DNA from: JAXLVB01 sp044228045
Lineage (GTDB): Bacteria > Bacteroidota > Bacteroidia > Cytophagales > Spirosomataceae
Assembly: GCA_044228045.1 (NCBI GenBank)
Contig: JBGAVQ010000165.1
Coordinates: 1 to 12,255, forward strand
Reading direction: 5' to 3'
Length of the DNA stretch: 12,255 nt
Below the pieces are notes generated by a model. The model was not told the DNA's origin. It searched no databases and saw only the letters and a list, made by a program, of their open reading frames with translations. Of this stretch, positions 6,375 to 12,255 are shown in pieces. Made by a program: the position numbers and the translations under genes. Each line of letters opens with the position of its first letter. Within the stretch, counting starts at the first letter, position 1.

Positions 6375-7049
6375 ATGCAAACTTCTTTTTTTGAACATAC
6401 GCAAAAAGCATGGCAAACAGATTGGCAATGCCCACGTTTTCGTCGCCAGCTATTGGTGGGTTGGTCGTTGGTGATTGCTCTGCTGTGTTTTTTGCCTTTT
6501 TATTACCCACATATCGAATACCGTGAGGGTATCTTACTGAATGACTGGCTGTTGGAACAACTACCAGCTCAAGACGTATCTATTCCTATTTTTTTAATAA
6601 TTTGGGGTAGTGGACTTCTTACAATTATTAGAGCTGTTTCTAAACCAACCCTAATGGTACACGTCGTTTGGGGTTATGCTTTTGTTACTTTTTTTCGCTT
6701 AATTACTATTTGGTTTATTCCGCTCAACCCACCCATTGGGTTAATACCATTAATAGATCCGCTAAGCAATGTTTTTTATGGTGATGTTAAGTTTGCAACC
6801 AAAGATTTGTTCTTTTCAGGACATACTTCTACATTATTCTTGTTTTATTTAGCACTCGAAAAAAAGTCAGATAAGTGGTTATCGCTCGTGGGGGTGGTGA
6901 TACTGGGCTGCTTGTTGGCAATCCAGCACGTGCATTATACTATTGATATATTGTTTGCACCTTTTGGCACTTATTTAGCCTATCGCCTGGCAAAAAACTT
7001 TGTACCTGTTCCACAAAAAACACCCAATCTTCAATCTACAGATGCTTAA
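6375..7049 (+). CDS. PAP2-family membrane protein, sphingomyelin-synthase-like (PAP2_C type)
   Basis: The product is a 224-residue integral membrane protein with about six predicted helices (roughly 27-45, 70-86, 93-115, 145-161, 168-184 and 188-206). Catalytic-type motifs are SGHT (148-151, His150) and HYTID (187-191, His187 and Asp191). These form the His-His-Asp triad of the sphingomyelin synthase/ceramide phosphoethanolamine synthase branch rather than the three-motif arrangement of classic PAP2 phosphatases. The first PAP2 motif (K-x6-R-P) is not seen. Such enzymes move a phospho-head group between lipids at the inner membrane. Bacteroidota commonly make sphingolipids, so a role in head-group transfer is a reasonable inference but unproven; a plain lipid phosphatase is the alternative. 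ATG 6375 is the natural start. No operon partner is evident. Confidence 0.72.
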   Translation: MQTSFFEHTQKAWQTDWQCPRFRRQLLVGWSLVIALLCFLPFYYPHIEYREGILLNDWLLEQLPAQDVSIPIFLIIWGSGLLTIIRAVSKPTLMVHVVWGYAFVTFFRLITIWFIPLNPPIGLIPLIDPLSNVFYGDVKFATKDLFFSGHTSTLFLFYLALEKKSDKWLSLVGVVILGCLLAIQHVHYTIDILFAPFGTYLAYRLAKNFVPVPQKTPNLQSTDA

Positions 7050-7611
7050 GTACTTCACAGTAATCAGTTTATAATTTAATAGTGAAACAAAATTAGCCAA
7101 ATGACTGATTTCCAGAAAAACATAGAGGCAAATCAGTAAACCATATTACTTGGAAATATCAATGTCTGTTCTCAAAATTGGTCAGTAAAACAACATCTTA
7201 TTATGTGTTGTAAGTTAACTGTTTGATTTTATTTTATCAGCTTAACCAAATACAAAAAGCTCATTATGAGATATTTGTACAATATTATTCAAAAAATAAA
7301 CATGAAAAAAGCCTGATTATTTTGTATAATATCAAGTTTATATTAACTTTCTAACTCAATGTCTAAACTAATCGCTTTTTAGTTCTACTAAAAACAGCCT
7401 AAAGATTGCCAGTATGCTGATAATCAAACAATTACCGTATGGTTATCAAAGTAAAGAAGCAAAATCGTTTACAAATCCTCAACTTTCTGTGCATATTTTC
7501 AAAAAAAATACTGTTTTTTTGAAGAAGATTTCTTTATTTTGCAAGTCTGTTTGGTAAATGAGCAAACTTTGAATATTACAAAAAATCCTTGACTAAAAGA
7601 TTGATAATCAA
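7050..7611. other. AT-rich intergenic gap without a recognisable gene
   Basis: About 560 bp are very AT-rich with frequent stops in all frames. I see no convincing coding remnant, tRNA or strong terminator. A weak 5-bp inverted repeat, TTCAC/GTGAA (7054-7086), follows the PAP2-like gene. Just before the oxygenase gene, TTTG (7538-7541) and the imperfect AAACTTTG (7564-7571) are spaced 22 nt apart, a poor candidate promoter for that gene. Confidence 0.5.
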
Positions 7612-8478
7612 GTGATTGTCAATGAAGTTTATCAAAAAATTCAAGTTACCACAAGCGACATCATGAAAGACTTCCCCTATCCCGTTTTTACCCTTGGCGA
7701 AAAACTAACCGATGAACAAAAGGCATTTTTTCGCAAACACGGGGTCATTCATTTCAAAAAGTTCATTCCCAGTGATATTGTAAACTTATTCATTTCTGAA
7801 ATCAAACGCATTGAAAATCAATGGCTTGAACAAGAAATTGAAAAAATTAATGGCGTTCCGTTAAAATTCGGTCAAGATGAAAACGGCAACAAAATGATTC
7901 AGCGTTTTGCCTTCACTAATCAATACAGCGATGTGTTGCATGAGTTTTTGCAAGACCCACGCCTTCAAGCATTGGTGGAGTTTTTGCACCCCTATGAAGG
8001 CCGTCTTGGCGAAACCGAAAAGGATGGATTGGTTGTGAATAGCTACATCCATACACCACAAAGTAAGTTTTCGCAAATGGGGTGGCATACCGACAGCCCC
8101 CGTGATTTATTTTTGGGCCAAAAAATAATGCCAATGCTCAATGTTGGCGTTCACTTAGACGACTGTCCCAAAACCAATGGCGGTTTAAGGGTGCTTCCAG
8201 GTACGCATACGCAAGGCGTGTTGAAAATGTTATTCAAGAAAAAACAATTTATTGATCACAATCCCGACCCCAAAGAAGTTGGTTTCGATATCGAAGCCGG
8301 TGACTTGACCGTACACGATGGTCGTTTGTGGCATCGAGTGCAACAGTCGCCTGTGTTTGGTGAAGAAAGCCGCCGCCGGGTAATGTATGTGCCCATTGTA
8401 ACAGGTAAATACAAACCCAAAGACGAAAATAGTAAAACGCCTTTCTATCATCGTTTTGCAAGCAAAGTGCAGAACTAA
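7612..8478 (+). CDS. Phytanoyl-CoA dioxygenase (PhyH)-like Fe(II)/2-oxoglutarate oxygenase
   Basis: The product has 288 residues from GTG 7612; an ATG at 7663 (MKDFPYPVF) would give 271 and is a good alternative, since the conserved part starts about there. The double-stranded beta-helix oxygenase core shows GWHTDSPRDLF, with the iron ligands His159 and Asp161 (H-x-D). NGGLRVLPGTHTQG (189-202) follows. DLTVHDGRLWHRV (231-243) has the distal iron ligand His241, and SRRR (253-256) contains the Arg expected to bind the 2-oxoglutarate carboxylate. The PhyH family hydroxylates varied small molecules and lipids, so the substrate is unknown; it need not be phytanoyl-CoA. It stands alone: a long AT-rich gap lies upstream and a strong terminator immediately downstream. 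Confidence 0.85.
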   Translation: MIVNEVYQKIQVTTSDIMKDFPYPVFTLGEKLTDEQKAFFRKHGVIHFKKFIPSDIVNLFISEIKRIENQWLEQEIEKINGVPLKFGQDENGNKMIQRFAFTNQYSDVLHEFLQDPRLQALVEFLHPYEGRLGETEKDGLVVNSYIHTPQSKFSQMGWHTDSPRDLFLGQKIMPMLNVGVHLDDCPKTNGGLRVLPGTHTQGVLKMLFKKKQFIDHNPDPKEVGFDIEAGDLTVHDGRLWHRVQQSPVFGEESRRRVMYVPIVTGKYKPKDENSKTPFYHRFASKVQN

Positions 8479-8510
8479 GGTTGAGACAAGAGATTTTTGA
8501 CTAATACAAC

Positions 8511-8548
8511 AATCAAAAACCCCGACGGTAGCGTTGGGGTTTTTGATT
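8511..8548 (+). terminator. Strong intrinsic terminator after the PhyH-like gene
   Basis: A 17-bp stem pairs AATCAAAAACCCCGACG (8511-8527) with CGTTGGGGTTTTTGATT (8532-8548). It has one G·T pair and a GTAG tetraloop. The T-run is inside the 3' arm and the A-run inside the 5' arm, so it can work in both directions. It insulates the oxygenase gene from the SDR gene. Confidence 0.85.
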
Positions 8549-8636
8549 GGTATTTCTAACTAATGAATTATAAACTGTGTTGTCATTCCCTTCGTCAGCG
8601 CAAGATTGGGTGACAAATCTGTAAATATTGATAACC

Positions 8637-9413
8637 GTGACATACGCTCTTATTACTGGTGCCAGCAAAGGAATAGGCAAAGCACTGGCTACCGAACTTG
8701 CCAAACGCAAAACAAACGTACTATTGGTTGCCCGTTCAGAAGCGGCCTTGCAGCTATTAGCCAAGCAATTGGCAGAAACCTACAGCGTGAAAACCGATTA
8801 TTTGGCCATAAGTCTTTCTGAAACACAGGCTGCCGAACACGTGTTGGCGTGGTGCAAGCAAAAAGGTTATCAGGTGAATATGCTCATCAATAATGCAGGT
8901 TATGGCCTCAGCGGGCCGTTTGAAGGTAATTCGCTTGAAGACAATAACGACATGATGCGCCTCAATATGCTGACTGTGGTAAATCTGTGTCAGGTGTTTT
9001 TGCCTATGCTCAAAAGCCAACCCAAGGCGTACATCCTAAACATTGCCAGTTCAACAGCCTATCAAGCACTGCCACTCATGAGTGTATATGCCGCTACCAA
9101 GGTGTTTGTGTTAAACTTTTCGAGGGCCTTGCGCTACGAATTACGTAAAAGCAGCGTTTCGGTAACAGTAGTAAGCCCTGGCTCAACAACAACTGATTTT
9201 AACGACCGAGCCAATATTGGCAAAAAAGCCAGAAAAGCCGCCGAAAAGGTTACAATGACCTCCGAAGCAGTGGCAAACATTTCTATAAATGCCATGTTTG
9301 CAAAAAAAACTGAAGTAGTGCCAGGACTCGTGAACAAACTTGGTAAGTTTTTGGCGTGGCTAATGCCCGCTGCCTTGGTAGAGCAAACAGCCGCTGGGAT
9401 TTATGAAGACTGA
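8637..9413 (+). CDS. Short-chain dehydrogenase/reductase (classical SDR)
   Basis: The product has 258 residues from GTG 8637. I chose this start because it puts MTYALITGASKGIG at the usual distance from the N-terminus; a TTG at 8628 would add three residues. The Rossmann nucleotide motif is TGASKGIG (7-14). NNAG is at 85-88, the structural Asn is Asn110, and the catalytic Ser139, Tyr151 and Lys155 (Y-A-A-T-K) are present, followed by PG at 181-182. Arg33 after the second beta-strand (VARS) suggests NADP(H) preference. The C-terminal part (KLGKFLAWLMP) resembles SDRs often annotated as DltE/YqjQ-like oxidoreductases acting on lipid-like or keto substrates. The substrate is not predictable. It converges tail to tail with the AraC-type regulator. 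Confidence 0.9.
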   Translation: MTYALITGASKGIGKALATELAKRKTNVLLVARSEAALQLLAKQLAETYSVKTDYLAISLSETQAAEHVLAWCKQKGYQVNMLINNAGYGLSGPFEGNSLEDNNDMMRLNMLTVVNLCQVFLPMLKSQPKAYILNIASSTAYQALPLMSVYAATKVFVLNFSRALRYELRKSSVSVTVVSPGSTTTDFNDRANIGKKARKAAEKVTMTSEAVANISINAMFAKKTEVVPGLVNKLGKFLAWLMPAALVEQTAAGIYED

Positions 9414-9419
9414 CACAAC

Positions 9420-10274
9420 TCAGTATTTATGTGCCAATTCTTTCCGGAATTCCGAAGGATTTTTATGCTTGAGGGCTTTGAAAGTTTTGTTAAAATGCGA
9501 GATGTTGTTGAAGCCACTCTCAAAACACACTTCTGAAATGCTTCGATTTTCGGCTAATAGCTTACAGGCTTGGCTTACCCGATACTGATTCACAAACTCG
9601 GTGAAGGTAATCCGCATGTTTTTTTTGAAATAATTACAAAATGCTGGTACTGTCAGATGTGCCACCTCTGTGGCAACTTCATCAATATCAATGGGTTTCT
9701 GATAGTTTTTTTCTACATATTCAAAAATACGGTTAATCCGTACTTCGTCTTTGCTACTTAACTCAAACCGGGTGTCTTCGGTGTTCAACATCGAATATTC
9801 GTCGGTAGTAGCCAAAAGTTGGAAAATGCGAAGCAGCTCCATCAGGCGGTCAAAATGCGAAAGCCGTAACAAACGACGCAGGCGATCGGTTACTCGCTTT
9901 TTGATAGCTCCATGAAACAATACCCCTTGACGAGAGCGTTCAAACAAACGGCGGATTTCCGAAAACTCAGGGCTTTGCAGTAGTGATTCGCTCAAAAAAT
10001 GCTCTTGCAGTTGTACCACTATTTCTTCATGCTCGCCAATGGCATGATGCCCAAAACCCGCATGAGGTAACTCAGGGCCAATAAATACCAAATCGCCGTT
10101 GTCGTACTGACTTAGGTGATTGCCCACATGGCGCTGACCCGTGCCTCCTCGCACACAAACAATTTCGTATTCGGGATGATAATGCCAAAAATAACGGTCC
10201 GTTTCAGCTTTCAAGTGCATCACCCTGAACGAACTACCTTCGTCGGGGCTAATTTTTTCGTAAGCTATTTTCAT
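9420..10274 (-). CDS. AraC-family transcriptional regulator with N-terminal cupin
   Basis: The product has 284 residues. The N-terminal cupin-like sensor domain (about 1-165) includes FWHYHPEYEI (29-38) and GDLVFIGPELPHAG (60-73), features of regulators that bind sugars or other small ligands. The C-terminal double helix-turn-helix domain (about 175-282) has the first HTH near 198-219. The second lies near 245-267 and carries the family signature FESGFNNISHFNKTFKALK followed by K-N-P-S-E-F-R. ATG 10274 is the only sensible start. A perfect -7 element lies 22-29 bp upstream. The target is unknown; the nearest candidates are the convergent SDR gene or the transcription unit upstream across the divergent spacer, and autoregulation is also common. 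Confidence 0.93.
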   Translation of the reverse strand: MKIAYEKISPDEGSSFRVMHLKAETDRYFWHYHPEYEIVCVRGGTGQRHVGNHLSQYDNGDLVFIGPELPHAGFGHHAIGEHEEIVVQLQEHFLSESLLQSPEFSEIRRLFERSRQGVLFHGAIKKRVTDRLRRLLRLSHFDRLMELLRIFQLLATTDEYSMLNTEDTRFELSSKDEVRINRIFEYVEKNYQKPIDIDEVATEVAHLTVPAFCNYFKKNMRITFTEFVNQYRVSQACKLLAENRSISEVCFESGFNNISHFNKTFKALKHKNPSEFRKELAHKY

Positions 10275-10295
10275 GCTGTATTTATCTTATCAGAA

Positions 10296-10303
10296 CAAAT
10301 ATA
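10296..10303 (-). promoter_or_regulatory. -7 promoter element for the AraC-type regulator
   Basis: TATATTTG on the minus strand is a perfect TAnnTTTG placed 22 bp before the ATG, giving a very short leader. No TTG or TTTG lies at the expected -33 position. That position is instead occupied by an AT-only inverted repeat, which would fit an activator-dependent or self-regulated promoter. Confidence 0.5.
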
Positions 10304-10305
10304 TC

Positions 10306-10337
10306 TTAAAAAATAATAATGTAGCACTATTTTTTAA
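10306..10337. repeat. AT-only inverted repeat in the regulator's upstream region
   Basis: TTAAAAAAT (10306-10314) and ATTTTTTAA (10329-10337) form a perfect 9-bp inverted repeat with a 14-bp spacer, directly upstream of the regulator's -7 element. It may be a protein-binding site, or chance in AT-rich DNA. Confidence 0.35.
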
Positions 10338-10375
10338 TAATAACGTAGTGGTGTTTTGTGCGTTAATCAGCAATC

Positions 10376-10406
10376 TTTGTATCGTTGTATATCCCAATTA
10401 GTTTTG
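10376..10406 (+). promoter_or_regulatory. Perfect Bacteroidota promoter with no downstream protein gene nearby
   Basis: TTTG (10376-10379), a 19-nt spacer and TAGTTTTG (10399-10406) match both elements of the Bacteroidota housekeeping promoter consensus (TTTG / TAnnTTTG) at a favoured spacing. The start of transcription would be near 10412. Confidence 0.7.
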
Positions 10407-10411
10407 TGATA

Positions 10412-10541
10412 AACAATCTTGACAACGCATCTACTAAGTAAATCATAATAGCGTATCTATCAGGCAGTTGGTAGGTCAATTTTGACTTTTCCTTACAGTA
10501 ATCTATGATGAATGGAGGCGAGAAATTTCTCGCCTTTTTTT
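10412..10541 (+). ncRNA. Candidate small RNA of about 130 nt
   Basis: The stretch is bounded by a perfect promoter upstream and a perfect intrinsic terminator at its 3' end, with no open reading frame of note inside. Visible structure includes a short hairpin GTCA-ATTT-TGAC (10475-10486) and two related segments, ACGCATCTA (10425-10433) and GCGTATCTA (10451-10459), whose ACGC and GCGT parts can pair. I do not recognise it as 6S, SRP, tmRNA or RNase P RNA. It is divergent from the AraC-type regulator and ends about 300 bp before the helicase gene. The alternative is a leader or attenuator of the helicase gene, which the distance makes less likely. The 5' end is estimated from the promoter. Confidence 0.55.
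10517..10541 (+). terminator. Intrinsic terminator of the candidate small RNA
   Basis: An 18-nt perfect palindrome, GGCGAGAAATTTCTCGCC (10517-10534), is followed at once by seven T (10535-10541). There is no T-run on the other strand side, so it works for plus-strand transcription, although no protein gene on that strand lies within 1 kb upstream. Confidence 0.85.
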
Positions 10542-10841
10542 ATTGCCAACCATAGCCATATTTTCTTCGTTGGCAGTTCATCTCAAAATATTTCCTGCCA
10601 ATCATTTGCTAATGACAATTCTACACCACAAATTACAAATTATTTCATTTTGGAGTAAAGCTAAAAAATAGTATTGCTTGTTTGTTTTAAACAGGTGTTT
10701 GTTTACCTCAGCCAAAAATAAAATACTTATTCAAACATCTGATTATCAGCTTGTAACGCAAAAATTATCATCCCTTATTAAACTCTTGAGATGATATTGC
10801 AATGAGTTGTTGTTGTCATTAAATCCTTGTTGTAGTTATTC
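10542..10841. other. Spacer upstream of the helicase gene
   Basis: These 300 bp are AT-rich and apparently noncoding. They hold an inverted repeat TGCCAAC/GTTGGCA (10544-10550 with 10569-10575) just after the terminator. No good promoter pair was found; TTTG (10649-10652) with the near-match TAGTATTG (10669-10676) is spaced only 16 nt. The helicase promoter is therefore not identified. Confidence 0.4.
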
Positions 10842-12255
10842 ATGAAAGTAGCCGCCAACGAACCATTCCGAATCATCTATTCGATATTAAACCACGAATA
10901 CTTGGGGTATTTGCTTGAAGCCTTTGTGGTGCAACTCACACCCAAAGGAGAACTTTCGTATTTGTATCAAACGGTTTCAGCTACAAATTGTGGGGAGTTT
11001 ATTCATGGCTTAGATGAGGCAGACCTACAACTCATCAAGCTGATTGATGCCATACAACAAGACGTGGTGTTGAAAAAATTTAATCCCAAAAAACTCAAGC
11101 CACTTGATTTCTTTTTGCGAATCTATGATGCTCAAAAAGGCGACAAACTCTTGCAAGAAGCCATTGCTGGATACCTCGACACCATTAAGGCAAGGCTCAT
11201 GCCGTTGCTGCACAGTAAGCAACTTTTTATTATGGGCAACGACGGTAACCCCAGGTGGCAAGAAATAGAAGTGTTACCCGAAAAAGCCACAGTGCTGTTT
11301 CATTTCATGCGTAATGTTGACAACACCCATTATTTTCCGACGATTCGATACCAAGGTCAAAAAGTGGAGTTTCAGTATAAGCAAGCGTTCATTGTGAGTG
11401 ATGACCCCGCTTGGCTTGTTTGTAGTAACAAGTTATATCATTTTGATAAAGATGTGGATGGCAAAAAATTGCGCCCTTTCTTAAACAAAAAGTTTATTGT
11501 AATCCCCAAAAACATAGAGGAAGACTACTATAAAAAGTTTGTAAGCTCTATCATTACGCAGTTTGACGTTTTTGCCAAAGGCTTTGAAATAAAATCAGAA
11601 GCCTATCCGTGTTTGCCTTTGTTGAGTATTGCCGAAACCCAGCAAATGGCTATGAGTAGCTCTTCGTTATTTGATACAAGTCCCGAAAATCAAGTAGAAA
11701 CAAGCGACAGGAAAGTGGTTTTTAATCTTTCTTTTGCATACGGCGATTATACTTTTAGGTTTGATAGTTTTTCGGCACCAGCCAACGTAAGTATGGAAAA
11801 ACAAGGTGATGACTTTGTTTTCCATAAAGTGCGCCGAGACTTAGCCAAAGAAAAAGAAAAAGTTCGCCTCTTGAAAGAATGGGGATTAGACCTACCCAAT
11901 GGTCGAGCTGCCTTAGAAAAAGCAACAGCCTTTGATTGGCTTCATCAGCATTACCATCAGTTGCAAAAAGCAGGGTTTCGCATTAGCCAACAACAAACCG
12001 AAGCCGACCAAAAACGATACTTTTTGGGTTATTCATCTCTTGAATTGTCTATCCACGAAGGTAACGACTGGTTCGATATTTATGCCATTGTACGCTTTGG
12101 CGAGTACGAAATGCCTTTTCTTCGGCTGAAAGACCTTATTCTTAGAAAAAAACGAGAGTTCACGCTTCCCAATGGTGAAGTGGCGGTTATTCCAGAGGCG
12201 TGGTTTACCCACTATGCCGAGTTGTTTGCCTTTGTAGAAACTGACGATGAACAGA
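10842..12255 (+). CDS. N-terminal part of a large SNF2/DEAD-DEAH-type helicase (runs off the window)
   Basis: The frame is open from ATG 10842 to the window end: 471 residues with no stop. Distinctive segments are EPFRIIYSILNHEYLGYLLEAFVVQL near the start, DLQLIKLIDAIQQDVVLKKF (61-80), FIMGNDGNPRWQEIEVLPEKATVLFHF (129-155) and HYFPTIRYQGQKVEFQYK (163-180). DVDGKKLRPFLNKKFIVIP follows, and near the end are DWFDIYAIVRFGEYEMPFLRLKDLIL and EFTLPNGEVAVIPEAWF. I recognise this as the accessory N-terminal region of large (about 950-1000 residue) Bacteroidota SNF2-family proteins, which precedes the ATPase. The Walker A and DEAH motifs would lie beyond the window, so ATPase function is inferred from family knowledge. 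Its role is probably ATP-dependent remodelling of nucleic-acid-protein complexes such as RNA polymerase. Low-complexity residues near the middle (AMSSSSLFDTSPENQVETSD) mark a linker. Confidence 0.82.
   Translation, partial: MKVAANEPFRIIYSILNHEYLGYLLEAFVVQLTPKGELSYLYQTVSATNCGEFIHGLDEADLQLIKLIDAIQQDVVLKKFNPKKLKPLDFFLRIYDAQKGDKLLQEAIAGYLDTIKARLMPLLHSKQLFIMGNDGNPRWQEIEVLPEKATVLFHFMRNVDNTHYFPTIRYQGQKVEFQYKQAFIVSDDPAWLVCSNKLYHFDKDVDGKKLRPFLNKKFIVIPKNIEEDYYKKFVSSIITQFDVFAKGFEIKSEAYPCLPLLSIAETQQMAMSSSSLFDTSPENQVETSDRKVVFNLSFAYGDYTFRFDSFSAPANVSMEKQGDDFVFHKVRRDLAKEKEKVRLLKEWGLDLPNGRAALEKATAFDWLHQHYHQLQKAGFRISQQQTEADQKRYFLGYSSLELSIHEGNDWFDIYAIVRFGEYEMPFLRLKDLILRKKREFTLPNGEVAVIPEAWFTHYAELFAFVETDDEQ

Noticed and set aside
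7417..7460. Inverted repeat GATAA/TTATC as a regulatory site
   Set aside because: Only 5 bp in very AT-rich DNA, so it is expected by chance.
1..12255. CRISPR array, phage defence or toxin-antitoxin system
   Set aside because: No regularly spaced repeats, no paired small toxin/antitoxin genes and no defence-type domains other than the isolated partial SNF2-type helicase, which looks like the common housekeeping Bacteroidota form.

Overview
The window looks like a chromosomal segment of a Bacteroidota bacterium, most likely of the order Cytophagales (Spirosomaceae-like). The DNA is AT-rich and Shine-Dalgarno sequences are weak or absent. Several starts are preceded by the Bacteroidota-type -7 element TAnnTTTG, in two places paired with a -33 TTG/TTTG. 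Protein families also fit: a large SNF2-type helicase with a long N-terminal region, and a lipoprotein-type MsrA. The lineage call is from protein and promoter style only; no 16S is present.

Layout. Positions 1-136 are the 3' end of an apparent IS4-like transposase, abutting a small two-helix membrane protein (137-640) that has no normal start codon and seems to have lost its first codons to the insertion. A bidirectional hairpin terminator (740-778) separates it from two minus-strand tRNA genes: tRNA-Gly(GCC) (1201-1276), with an excellent promoter, and tRNA-Leu(UAA) (816-1140). The Leu gene is split in its anticodon loop, between U34 and A35, by a 239-nt group I intron with recognisable P, Q, R, S, P6, P7, P8 and P9 elements. 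It sits at the same site, and has the same core style, as the classic cyanobacterial/plastid tRNA-Leu intron. This is the most remarkable object in the window.

From 1440 to 6191 lie a BASS-family transporter (minus), a secreted TPR protein (plus), the excinuclease subunit UvrC (plus) and a lipoprotein-type methionine sulfoxide reductase MsrA (minus). UvrC and MsrA converge on a long shared hairpin. Then come a PAP2/sphingomyelin-synthase-like membrane enzyme (6375-7049), a 560-bp AT-rich gap, a phytanoyl-CoA-dioxygenase-like Fe(II)/2-oxoglutarate oxygenase closed by a strong terminator, and an SDR oxidoreductase that converges with an AraC-type regulator, the two stop codons being only 6 bp apart.

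The 567-bp gap between the AraC gene and the last gene is not empty. It holds a perfect Bacteroidota promoter (TTTG-N19-TAGTTTTG, 10376-10406) and, about 110 bp downstream, a textbook intrinsic terminator (10517-10541), with no protein-coding gene between them. I call this a candidate small RNA. The window ends inside the N-terminal half of a large SNF2-family helicase gene (10842 onward). Apart from the tRNA pair, the genes look like independent transcription units with DNA-repair, oxidative-stress-repair, membrane-lipid and oxidoreductase roles rather than one operon.
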